Notes: generated from the letters alone by a model not told the origin. 9,263 bases of DNA from an uncultured Roseburia sp. (GCA_905206195.1 CAJLGN010000034.1:1-9263); one strand, 5' to 3'. Positions 1 to 8,153 are shown, counted from the stretch's first letter. Numbers and translations: made by a program.

Positions 1-1
1 T

Positions 2-121
2 GGGCAGATTGTAAGCGGGGAGGGCGGCTATGCAGGATATCATCTTTTGATGGCATTGATTGCCGCAGTGCTGTTTGGGGGTGGAATTTGGTGGTTTAGA
101 CGCCGGGATCTGTCCTTGTGA
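2..121 (+). CDS. C-terminal end of a membrane protein, probably an ABC-2 type transporter permease (partial)
   Basis: Reading from base 2 gives 39 codons that end in TGA at 119-121; the rest of the gene lies upstream of the window. The visible tail has a Gly/Tyr-containing loop, then one hydrophobic helix (about residues 17-32, rich in Leu, Ala, Ile, Val, Phe, Gly and Trp), and finishes with a positively charged FRRRDLSL end. A last membrane helix followed by a short R-R-D-L-like cytoplasmic tail is common at the C-terminus of ABC-2 family permeases, which work with a separate ATPase to export lipids, drugs or peptides. That assignment rests on the tail alone, so another multi-pass membrane protein is possible. 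No hairpin terminator follows, so some read-through into the downstream exporter operon cannot be excluded. The frame is well supported; the function is tentative. Confidence 0.5.
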   Translation, partial: GQIVSGEGGYAGYHLLMALIAAVLFGGGIWWFRRRDLSL

Positions 122-157
122 TGGGATTGGATCCAACGAAAAAATGTAAAATTTTTC

Positions 158-186
158 TTGACGTTTGAATGAAATTAGTGTATTAT
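158..186 (+). promoter_or_regulatory. Sigma-A-type promoter P1 upstream of the exporter operon
   Basis: TTGACG (158-163) and TATTAT (181-186) are separated by exactly 17 bases, each one mismatch from the sigma-A consensus. A start near base 193 would give a leader of about 137 bases before the adaptor gene. The CTTAAG repeats and the second promoter-like signal lie within that leader. Confidence 0.65.
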
Positions 187-238
187 TACAATAGTACAGA
201 TGAAAATGGAAGAAAATTGGTAGGAAAGCCAAAGATTT

Positions 239-255
239 CTTAAGTTTTACTTAAG
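239..255 (+). repeat. Paired CTTAAG repeats with 11-bp spacing, possible regulator-binding site
   Basis: CTTAAG occurs at 239-244 and again at 250-255, so the start-to-start distance is 11 bp, about one DNA helical turn. Each hexamer is itself a palindrome, so the unit can be read as a direct or an inverted repeat. It lies three bases upstream of the weak -35 position of promoter P2. Direct repeats spaced 10-11 bp next to a weak -35 are typical of activation by OmpR-family response regulators; that this is such a site is inference. Confidence 0.45.
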
Positions 256-278
256 CCCATTTTTTTCCGGGGAAGGTA

Positions 279-287
279 TGTTATAAT
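279..287 (+). promoter_or_regulatory. Extended -10 promoter P2 just upstream of the exporter operon
   Basis: A perfect TATAAT (282-287) is preceded by TG one base upstream (279-280), giving the extended -10 form TGnTATAAT. The -35 position 17 bases upstream (259-264, ATTTTT) is poor, which suggests dependence on the extended -10 or on an activator bound at the CTTAAG repeats. Transcription would start near 294, giving a leader of about 36 bases. Confidence 0.55.
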
Positions 288-329
288 TACCGAAAATTGT
301 AAAAATCCAAAATTAAGGGAGAATTAAAA

Positions 330-1763
330 ATGAACGACAAAAAGAAAGCGAATGAACAGAGAGGAACTGCGGCGGTGGTAAAGCCAAAGAAAAAGAAAGT
401 GCTGCTCATCGTGCTCGCGATCGTGGTGGTCGCGGCAGCGCTCATCGGCGGCGCAATGAAAAATCTGACCAAGACGGTTGAGACCGCCAGCAATGCGGTT
501 CCAATTCAGCCGGTGGAAAAGAGGGATCTGTCCGATACCATTGCTCTGAAGGGAGCGGTTGCAGGGCGCAGCAGAACGAACGTGACGTCCAAGGCGATAT
601 CTGAGATTACATCTATGAATGTGCAGGTTGGCGATGTCGTGAAAGAGGGGGATCTTTTGTGCACACTCGACTCCGCATCCATCAAGGAGAAGATTGCGGA
701 ACTTGAGAAGACCCTGTCAAACTCTGAAGCAATGAACAGCATCAACAATCAGCAGACGATAGATGCAGTGCAGCAGGCGAAGCAGGATCAGGTGAGACAG
801 CTGGAGGAGGCGAAGACTCAAATCACGCGCGCGGAGGAGAGCTATAACGGAACACAGCTGCTCTACAACAGAGGTGAGGCTGACTTTCAGACTCTGCTCA
901 GCGCACAGCGCGCGGTGGAGAGCGCGCGGCTGAATTATGACAATGTACTTGAGACCACAAACCGCGCGATTAAGACAGCGGAGACTTCTGTGGAGTTGAA
1001 TAAGTATAAGGATTCTGACAGCACGGCGAGAGACACTTTGACGAGTTTGAAGAAACAGCTTGCAGACTGTGAGATCGTGGCTCCGTGCGGAGGTGTCGTG
1101 ACAGCTGTGAATGTGCGTGTCGGGGACATCAATGCCGAGAAGGTTACGATACTTACGATTGAAGATACAAGTTCCCTGAAGATGGTTGCTACCGTGCAGG
1201 AGGCGGATATCTTAAAACTTGAGGAGGGGATGTCGGCAGTGGCGACTGCAGATGCAACCGGAGAAGCGGAGATCGCTGCAAAAGTGACGCGCGTGGTGCG
1301 GGTCAAAGGCGGTGATTCCGGCCCATCCCCATCCGGCGGAGCGAGCGGCGGCGCAGCGGCTCCCGGAGGTTATTCTGTCGAGTTATCCATCGATAACACA
1401 GAGCTTTTGGTTGGCATGAATGTGAAGGCGAAGGTCATGATCAAGGAGAAAGACAATGTGCTTGCGGTTCCTTATGATCTGGTTCGCCATGACGATGACG
1501 GAAGCGCTTATGTGCTTGTCGCGGAGGACAACGGAGACGACACGGCGAAAGCTGTCCGCAAAAATATTGAGGTTGGTGAGGAGGTGGATTATTACACGGA
1601 AATCACGGGCGGCGATTTGAAGGAAGGCGACCAGTTGATTTATGATTACAAAAATTCCGTTGCAGAGGGACAGACATTCACACCGGGGAAGGACGGTTCC
1701 AATCAGGCGACAGGCGCTTTGGGTGAAGACAGCGGAGCAGCAGAGTCGGAGGTTGTAAAATAG
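330..1763 (+). CDS. MacA/YknX-like (HlyD-family) ABC exporter adaptor protein
   Basis: This 477-residue protein is the membrane-anchored adaptor of a MacAB/YknXYZ-type tripartite ABC exporter. A lysine-rich cytoplasmic N-terminus is followed by one membrane helix (about 24-42), so the bulk lies outside the membrane. The first half of a lipoyl-like (barrel-sandwich) domain covers about 88-115, with the motif VGDVVKEGDLL. A long Gln/Glu/Lys-rich alpha-helical hairpin follows (about 115-248), then the second lipoyl half (249-280, IVAPCGGVVTAVNVRVGD). Beta-barrel and membrane-proximal domains follow, with a VPYDLV segment near 380. A Gly/Ser/Pro/Ala-rich stretch at about 327-347 interrupts the barrel region, and the C-terminal 25 residues look unstructured. 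The start is supported by AAGGGAG at 315-321. It overlaps the ATPase gene by one base. By analogy with Bacillus YknX or Gram-negative MacA it probably links to the permease; the substrate (drug, peptide or lipid) cannot be told. Confidence 0.9.
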   Translation: MNDKKKANEQRGTAAVVKPKKKKVLLIVLAIVVVAAALIGGAMKNLTKTVETASNAVPIQPVEKRDLSDTIALKGAVAGRSRTNVTSKAISEITSMNVQVGDVVKEGDLLCTLDSASIKEKIAELEKTLSNSEAMNSINNQQTIDAVQQAKQDQVRQLEEAKTQITRAEESYNGTQLLYNRGEADFQTLLSAQRAVESARLNYDNVLETTNRAIKTAETSVELNKYKDSDSTARDTLTSLKKQLADCEIVAPCGGVVTAVNVRVGDINAEKVTILTIEDTSSLKMVATVQEADILKLEEGMSAVATADATGEAEIAAKVTRVVRVKGGDSGPSPSGGASGGAAAPGGYSVELSIDNTELLVGMNVKAKVMIKEKDNVLAVPYDLVRHDDDGSAYVLVAEDNGDDTAKAVRKNIEVGEEVDYYTEITGGDLKEGDQLIYDYKNSVAEGQTFTPGKDGSNQATGALGEDSGAAESEVVK

Positions 1764-2461
1764 TGAGTGAACCAGTAATGCGAATGGAAAATATAGTAAA
1801 GACATATTATGTGGGAAAGCCGAATGAACTGGAAATATTGCACGGTATTAGTCTCACAGTAAATAAGGGTGAATTCCTTTCCATTGTCGGGGAATCCGGT
1901 TCTGGAAAAAGTACGTTAATGAACATCATCGGGGTGCTTGACCGCCAGACCACCGGCGATTATTTTCTGGAGGGTCAGGATGTAAATAGTATGAACGATG
2001 AGGTGCGCAGTGCGGTTAGGAACCGCAGGATTGGATTTGTTTTTCAGAATTTTAATCTTTTGCCGCGGGCAAATGCACTCAAGAACGTCATGGTACCGCT
2101 GATGTACGGACAAGAAAAGGTGAGAGATCAGAAGGAGCGGGCCATGGAGATGCTTCGAATGGTCGATATGCACGAGCGCGCCGGGCATCGTCCGAATGAG
2201 CTTTCCGGCGGTCAGAAGCAGCGTGTGGCAATCGCTCGGGCGATGATTAACGACCCGGCGATCATTCTTGCTGATGAGCCGACAGGAGCGCTTGATTCCA
2301 AGACAGGACATATGGTGATGGATCTGTTTCACCGGTTGCACCAGGAACAGGGGAAGACGATTGTGCTGATTACCCACTCTCAGGAACTTGCGGCGGAGAC
2401 GGAGCGGATTGTCACTCTCCTGGACGGTGAGATCGTGTCAGACAAGGGAGGTGGGCATTAA
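1763..2461 (+). CDS. MacB/YknY/LolD-type ABC transporter ATP-binding protein
   Basis: This 232-residue cytoplasmic ATPase drives the exporter formed with the adaptor upstream and the FtsX-type permease downstream. All expected motifs are present: Walker A GESGSGKST (43-51), Q-loop glutamine 95, signature LSGGQ (146-150), Walker B IILADE (166-171), D-loop ALD (175-177) and H-loop histidine 204. Length and the sequence after Walker A (LMNIIGVLD) fit the MacB/LolD/YknY subfamily. Translation starts at GTG, which shares its first G with the adaptor's TAG stop (TAGTG); GGAGG at 1748-1752 lies 10 bases upstream. A downstream ATG at 1778 has no ribosome binding site and is less likely. The gene ends in TAA overlapping the permease ATG (TAATG), so all three genes are probably coupled. 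Because the permease is interrupted, this ATPase may lack a working partner in this strain. Confidence 0.95.
   Translation: MSEPVMRMENIVKTYYVGKPNELEILHGISLTVNKGEFLSIVGESGSGKSTLMNIIGVLDRQTTGDYFLEGQDVNSMNDEVRSAVRNRRIGFVFQNFNLLPRANALKNVMVPLMYGQEKVRDQKERAMEMLRMVDMHERAGHRPNELSGGQKQRVAIARAMINDPAIILADEPTGALDSKTGHMVMDLFHRLHQEQGKTIVLITHSQELAAETERIVTLLDGEIVSDKGGGH
2445..2453 (+). promoter_or_regulatory. Strong ribosome binding site for the interrupted permease
   Basis: AGGGAGGTG lies seven bases upstream of the ATG at 2461. It is one of the best Shine-Dalgarno matches in the window and fixes the true permease start upstream of the in-frame TGA. This shows that the open frame after the stop is a fragment and not a gene with its own start. 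Confidence 0.8.
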
Positions 2462-3789
2462 TGTTTTTTGAGAATATCAAAGAGGCGATAACCAGTATCT
2501 TATCAAATAAGATGCGCGCCCTTTTGACAATGCTTGGGATTATCATCGGAATTAGCTCGGGGATCGTCTTCACCACGATATGAGGATCCATCCAGAATAC
2601 TCTGACGGCAACGCTCAACTCACTGGGGGGAAATACTGGCTCCGCCTATGTGGAGCCGAGATATCCGCAGACAGATGAGGAGTGGGCTTCCTGGACGTAC
2701 CCGGACATGACGGACAGTGATTATGTCACCCAGGAAATGATAGACGGGCTGATTGCCGAATATCCAAACGAGATCAAGGGTGTCGCATCGAAGGAGACTT
2801 TTGACTCGGGGAAGATTAAGGACGAGAGCAATCCGGACAATTACGCAAATGTTAGTATCAATGGAATCACGCCGGAGTTTCTGGAATACATGAAGCTTGA
2901 GATACATGCAGGGAGAAGTCTCACTGCGGTTGACAATGTGGGGAAGAAGAAGGTCTGCCTGATTGCTGACACGATGGCGGAGCGCTATTTTGGAAAGAAA
3001 AATCCAATTGGGGAGAAGGTTTCGGTCGACACCTTGGACGGAGGAGTCTACGATTTTATTGTGGTCGGAATCTATAAGTACAATCAGGCGGTATTTGGCA
3101 GGGTGGACACTTCCGTTGCGGAAAAGGATCGATCCACAGATATGATGATCCCGCTCCAGACCTGTTTTAAACTGCAGGGAAAAGATCAGGCTGGATATCA
3201 GTATTTTAATCTGTTGCTCACACCGCTGGCGGATGTGAATGAGGCGACCATGCATGTGCAGACTTATTTTGAAGGAATTTATGACAAGAATGAAAAGTTT
3301 CATGTGGCGGCGAACAATATGCAGTCCAGTATGGGAATGATTAATGCTGTACTGGGTGTCATCACATTGGCAGTCTCTGGTATTGCGGCAATTTCATTGG
3401 TCGTGGGAGGTGTCGGCGTCATGAATATCATGCTGGTATCTATCACAGAGCGGACGAAGGAGATCGGCGTGCGCATGGCGCTCGGCGCAAAGCGGGGGAC
3501 AATTCGGATGCAGTTTGTCATCGAGGCGATTATGCTGTGTCTCATTGGAGGAATTATAGGAATTCTGATTGGTATTGGGATTGGCGCCCTGCTCGGCTGG
3601 GCGGCGGGATTTGTCATCCAGAATATGTATGCACAGTATGCAAGTTTTATCATTATGCAGGTTCGTCCGTCGGTGACGGCGATCATGCTGTCGCTGTTCT
3701 TTTCGATGCTCACGGGCGTGTTCTTCGGATACTATCCGGCGAATAAAGCGTCGAAGATGGAGGTTATTGATGCGCTGCGGTACGAATAA
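2461..3789 (+). pseudogene. MacB/YknZ-type FtsX-family ABC exporter permease, interrupted by one in-frame TGA at codon 41
   Basis: The frame from ATG 2461 to TAA 3787-3789 spans 442 codons and encodes a complete MacB-type permease except for TGA at 2581-2583. Codons 1-40 give the N-terminal amphipathic region and first membrane helix (SNKMRALLTMLGIIIGIS). After the stop, the same frame continues with a GSIQ...LNSLGGNT region, a large extracellular MacB core domain (about 65-290), then three helices (about 294-325, 354-381, 404-424). It includes the cytoplasmic ERTKEIGVRMALGAK motif (330-344) and ends ASKMEVIDALRYE, as the family does. The family usually has Gly at the stop position, so one GGA to TGA change would explain it. 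A GTG at 2650 could in principle start a 379-residue fragment, but it lacks helix 1 and a well-placed ribosome binding site. Alternatives are a sequencing error or inefficient read-through. No second stop or frameshift occurs, so the lesion, if real, is recent. Confidence 0.8.
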
Positions 3790-3830
3790 TTTTTGAGAAG
3801 AGAACCATATTATATAGAAGATATTGTGAA

Positions 3831-3857
3831 GGGGCTGTCGCAATTTGCGGCGGCCCC
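3831..3857. terminator. Strong GC-rich hairpin between convergent genes, possible bidirectional terminator
   Basis: Bases 3831-3842 (GGGGCTGTCGCA) pair with 3846-3857 to make a 12-bp stem with two G-U pairs on the plus-strand RNA and a three-base loop. It lies 41 bases after the permease stop and, on the other strand, seven bases after the stop of the small minus-strand gene, the usual place for a shared terminator. Neither side has a good T run (plus side GCGTGTGTTATT, minus side TTCACAATAT), so intrinsic termination may be inefficient. Confidence 0.5.
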
Positions 3858-3864
3858 GCGTGTG

Positions 3865-4035
3865 TTATTCTGACGAATCCAGACGGCATATTTCATCGTG
3901 TGTCAGAATCGTCTGTAAGGTATCGCCGAGCTGTGTGAAAACGGCTGCCATAAGGGCAAGGTCATCCCTGTCACAGAATCTCGAAAGTGCACAGGCGATG
4001 GAAGAAACATATGTGACCAATTCACAGGAATTCAT
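3865..4035 (-). CDS. Small DUF6774-like protein of unknown function
   Basis: The minus strand from ATG (4035-4033) to TAA (3867-3865) encodes 56 residues: it begins MNSCELVTYVSSIACALS, continues through a DLALMAAVFTQLGDTLQTIL segment and ends in a polar tail. AGAGGTG at 4041-4047 lies five bases upstream of the ATG, good ribosome binding site support. From memory, the pattern of an N-terminal SCELVT, a short helix with Ala-Cys-Ala, and a later LALxxAVFTQLGDTL helix matches DUF6774, a small uncharacterised family common in Lachnospiraceae. Two amphipathic helices are likely; there is no signal peptide. Four cysteines (4, 15, 21, 50) are present, but no clear metal-binding spacing. It runs opposite to both neighbouring operons and is probably monocistronic. 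I found no convincing promoter: the best candidate (TTCACC-17-TATGCT, 4081-4053) would start transcription inside the ribosome binding site. Function is unknown. Confidence 0.78.
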   Translation of the reverse strand: MNSCELVTYVSSIACALSRFCDRDDLALMAAVFTQLGDTLQTILTHDEICRLDSSE

Positions 4036-4141
4036 AAAATCACCTCTTATAAAGCATATGCAGGAGATTTGGGCAGGTGAAGAGGGGCAGCCACCAAATT
4101 ATTAAGAAAATATAAAAACCAGATTTTTTCAGAGTAGAGTG

Positions 4142-4170
4142 TTGACAAAGAAATAGGTTGGTGCTATCTT
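4142..4170 (+). promoter_or_regulatory. Sigma-A promoter of the hrcA-grpE-dnaK-dnaJ operon
   Basis: A perfect -35 TTGACA (4142-4147) is separated by 17 bases from TATCTT (4165-4170). TG at 4162-4163 makes it an extended -10. The predicted start near 4177 places the CIRCE operator just inside the transcript, where bound HrcA would block initiation or early elongation. Confidence 0.88.
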
Positions 4171-4183
4171 AAGTACATGGATA

Positions 4184-4210
4184 TTAGCACTCCACGTTGA
4201 CGAGTGCTAA
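4184..4210 (+). promoter_or_regulatory. CIRCE operator, HrcA binding site
   Basis: TTAGCACTC (4184-4192), nine bases, then GAGTGCTAA (4202-4210) is an exact match to the CIRCE consensus. The symmetry extends two more base pairs on each side (4182-4212). HrcA binds this site at normal temperature and represses the operon; when HrcA is inactivated on heat shock, transcription rises. It is the only CIRCE seen in the window. Confidence 0.97.
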
Positions 4211-4258
4211 TAATGCACAAGGAAACGACACATACTCTGAATCATCGGGAGAAGAGAG

Positions 4259-5308
4259 ATGGATGAATTCAAATTGGATGAACGAAAAATGAAAATTTTA
4301 AATGCGATTATCCGTAATTACCTGGAGACAGGGGAGCCGGTCGGTTCACGGACGATTTCAAAGTACACCGATTTGAATCTGAGTTCCGCAACCATCCGCA
4401 ATGAGATGGCGGATTTGGAGGAGCTTGGCTATATCCTTCAGCCACACACTTCGGCGGGGCGCATTCCATCGGATAAGGGCTATCGCTTTTACGTGGATCA
4501 TCTGATGGAGGAGAAAAACCGCGAGGTGGACGAGATGAAGCATTTCGTCATCGAGCACACTGAGAAGATGGATCAGGTATTGCAGCAGGTGGCAAAGATA
4601 CTGGCGGCTAACACCAACTACGCGACGATGGTATCCGCGCCGACCTATCACCGAAATAAGGTGAAGTTTATTCAGCTGTCCAATGTGGACGACGCACAGA
4701 TTTTGGCCGTCGTTGTCACAGAGGGTAATTTGGTGAAGAACAAGATTATCCCAGTTTCGGAACCGCTTGACAACGAGACGATGTTGAAGCTGAACATTCT
4801 GCTCAACTCGAATCTAAACGGGCTGGCGCTGCAGGAGATCAACCTTGGAACCATTGCAAAGCTCAAGGATCAGGCGGGCATCCACAGCGATATCGTCAGC
4901 AATGTGCTCGACACCGTAGCTGAGACGATGGGGCAGGATGAGGATATCCGAATCTATACCAGCGGGACGAACAATTTTTTTAAATACCCGGAGCTAAGCG
5001 ATACCGAGCGAGCGAGTGAGCTGATCTCCACCTTTGAGGAGAAGCAGCAGCTGGCAAGCCTTGTGACTGAGAACCTGTTGGAGGAAAAGAACACAGGAAT
5101 TCAGGTATATATAGGAAACGAGAGTCCAATTCAAACGATGCGAGACTGCAGTGTGGTGACAGCAACTTATGAGTTGGGAGAGGGAATCCGAGGGACGATT
5201 GGAATCATCGGTCCAAAGCGGATGGATTACGAGAAGGTGATGGATAACTTGAAGGTGCTTAAGAGCTCGCTGGATGGAGTTTTAGACAAACCTGCGGGGC
5301 AGACATAG
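4259..5308 (+). CDS. hrcA: Heat-inducible transcription repressor HrcA
   Basis: This 349-residue protein is the repressor of class I heat-shock genes and binds the CIRCE site 49 bases upstream of its own start, so it is autoregulated. The N-terminal winged-helix domain covers about residues 1-80, with the conserved blocks GEPVGSRTIS (25-34), SSATIRNEMADLEELGYI (42-59) and HTSAGRIPSDKGYRFYVD (63-80). The rest is the GAF-like and inserted dimerisation domains, ending with the conserved GTIGIIGPKRMDYEKV block (312-327). Length is normal for the family. The ATG is preceded by GGGAG (4247-4251) seven bases upstream. It is the first gene of the operon, 59 bases ahead of grpE, with no terminator between. 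In well-studied Gram-positives, HrcA needs GroEL to stay active; that link is family knowledge and not visible here. Confidence 0.97.
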   Translation: MDEFKLDERKMKILNAIIRNYLETGEPVGSRTISKYTDLNLSSATIRNEMADLEELGYILQPHTSAGRIPSDKGYRFYVDHLMEEKNREVDEMKHFVIEHTEKMDQVLQQVAKILAANTNYATMVSAPTYHRNKVKFIQLSNVDDAQILAVVVTEGNLVKNKIIPVSEPLDNETMLKLNILLNSNLNGLALQEINLGTIAKLKDQAGIHSDIVSNVLDTVAETMGQDEDIRIYTSGTNNFFKYPELSDTERASELISTFEEKQQLASLVTENLLEEKNTGIQVYIGNESPIQTMRDCSVVTATYELGEGIRGTIGIIGPKRMDYEKVMDNLKVLKSSLDGVLDKPAGQT

Positions 5309-5356
5309 CACAGGGACGTCCAGATATAGCAAAATGACCCGCGGTTTTAGAGATAT

Positions 5357-5370
5357 GGAGGATGGAGATG
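5357..5370 (+). promoter_or_regulatory. Ribosome binding site that decides the grpE start
   Basis: GGAGG (5357-5361) is followed by two in-frame ATG codons at 5362 and 5368. The first directly abuts the GGAGG and cannot be used well; the second is six bases away, the normal distance. The start is therefore placed at 5368. Confidence 0.8.
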
Positions 5371-6009
5371 TCAGAGAAGAACGAAGAGATTTTGGAAGAA
5401 GTGTTGGAGGAACTCGAGAAGGATGCTGAGGGGGCGGAGGTGAGCGAGGATACACAGGCGGATACGGCTGAGGAAGCTTTCAGTGCCGAAGAGTCGGAGG
5501 AAGATGGCGATGCATCCGCAGATGGTGAGATGTCCGGTGATGCCAAGAAGCGCTTTTTCAAGAAGAGGAAAGATAAAAAAGACGAGCAGATCGACGAGCT
5601 AAACGATCGTTTAAAGCGCCAGATGGCGGAGTTTGACAATTTCCGCAAGCGCACTGAAAAAGAAAAGATGCAGATGTACGATATGGGAGCGCGGAGTATT
5701 GTCGAGAAGATACTTCCGGTCATTGATAACTTTGAGCGAGGACTTGCAGGAGTGCCGGAGGAGAGCAGGGAAGACGCTTTCGTGGTGGGCATGGATAAGG
5801 TATACAGGCAGATGCTGATGGAGTTGGATTCTATCGGAGTGAAGGCAATCGAGGCAGTCGGAAAGGAGTTTGATCCTGAATATCACAATGCGGTGATGCA
5901 GACGGACAGTGAGGAGTACGAGTCTGGAACAGTCGCACAGGAGCTGCTCAAGGGATATATGTACAAGGATTCCGTTGTGAGACACAGTATGGTAGCCGTC
6001 GTCTCATAG
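5368..6009 (+). CDS. grpE: GrpE, nucleotide exchange factor for DnaK
   Basis: GrpE releases ADP from DnaK so that the chaperone can bind ATP and let go of its client. From the chosen start the protein has 213 residues. The N-terminal part (about 1-58) is very acidic and probably disordered. A basic patch, KKRFFKKRKDKK (60-71), leads into the long dimerising helix (about 72-125), which includes MAEFDNFRKRTEKEK. The C-terminal beta-wing head carries the family signature: KEFDPEYHNAVMQ (166-178), then QELLKGYMYKDSVVRHSMVAVV near the end. This head contacts the DnaK ATPase domain. The gene lies between hrcA and dnaK in the standard order, 129 bases before dnaK. A longer start at 5362 would add only two residues. 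No oddities in the coding sequence. Confidence 0.96.
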   Translation: MSEKNEEILEEVLEELEKDAEGAEVSEDTQADTAEEAFSAEESEEDGDASADGEMSGDAKKRFFKKRKDKKDEQIDELNDRLKRQMAEFDNFRKRTEKEKMQMYDMGARSIVEKILPVIDNFERGLAGVPEESREDAFVVGMDKVYRQMLMELDSIGVKAIEAVGKEFDPEYHNAVMQTDSEEYESGTVAQELLKGYMYKDSVVRHSMVAVVS

Positions 6010-6093
6010 GAGTTACGGCAGGAAAAAGCAGGCACTTGGCTTTAGAACAGCCATTTACCATAAATACGGCGAAGACAGAAGCCGCAGCAATGA

Positions 6094-8007
<1,914 letters not shown>

Positions 8008-8029
8008 GTTCGATTCTGAAACTCATATA

Positions 8030-8058
8030 TTTACAAAGTAGTCACATTATGTTACTAT
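8030..8058 (+). promoter_or_regulatory. Possible internal promoter for dnaJ
   Basis: TTTACA (8030-8035) and TACTAT (8053-8058) are separated by 17 bases, with five of six and four of six matches to the sigma-A consensus. A start near 8065 would allow dnaJ to be transcribed apart from the rest of the operon. The -10 lies inside two overlapping palindromes, which suggests control by a regulator. This is prediction only. Confidence 0.45.
8039..8057 (+). repeat. Operator-like palindrome between -35 and -10 of the possible dnaJ promoter
   Basis: TAGTCACATTATGTTACTA is a 19-base inverted repeat centred on base 8048, with eight of nine positions paired (only C8043 opposite T8053 fails). It covers the spacer and -10 of the promoter-like element, a normal place for a repressor site. 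It is not CIRCE and I cannot assign a regulator. Confidence 0.45.
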
Positions 8059-8071
8059 GTTTGGCATAGTA
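8053..8071 (+). repeat. Second inverted repeat overlapping the -10 of the possible dnaJ promoter
   Basis: TACTATG (8053-8059) and CATAGTA (8065-8071) are perfect 7-bp inverted arms around a five-base loop TTTGG. It shares five bases with the palindrome just upstream and is followed at once by a short palindrome, GTACGACGTAC (8069-8079). As RNA it would be a modest hairpin; as DNA it could be a protein site. Confidence 0.45.
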
Positions 8072-8082
8072 CGACGTACATG

Positions 8083-8111
8083 GGGTTTCCGGATGGTGCA
8101 TCTGGAAACCC
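8083..8111 (+). repeat. 13-bp hairpin in the dnaK-dnaJ spacer
   Basis: GGGTTTCCGGATG (8083-8095) pairs with CATCTGGAAACCC (8099-8111) around the three-base loop GTG; all 13 positions pair, one as G-U. No T run follows, so it is unlikely to be a full intrinsic terminator. It lies 42 bases before dnaJ and more probably affects mRNA processing, stability or the relative levels of DnaK and DnaJ. Confidence 0.75.
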
Positions 8112-8153
8112 TGTGGCGCGTTGTGACAGACGGATTTGGAAAGAGGAAAAGTT

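Noticed and set aside
127..136. Short palindrome TTGGATCCAA after the first partial gene
   Set aside because: It is only ten bases with no loop and no T run, so it is neither a terminator nor a convincing operator.
2581..2640. Selenocysteine insertion at the TGA
   Set aside because: The family has Gly there and not Cys, and I see no convincing SECIS-like stem-loop just downstream.
2650..3789. GTG at 2650 as the true start of the permease
   Set aside because: No well-placed ribosome binding site, and the first membrane helix would be missing; the strong site at 2445-2453 with ATG 2461 is the real start.
3845..4105. Plus-strand 86-codon open frame opposite the small minus-strand gene
   Set aside because: It begins inside the hairpin without a ribosome binding site and its protein resembles nothing known; the opposite strand has a good start, ribosome binding site and family-like protein.
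6040..6068. Possible promoter between grpE and dnaK (TTGGCT-17-CATAAA)
   Set aside because: Both boxes match only four of six consensus bases and nothing else supports it; the rest of the 129-base spacer shows no clear structure.
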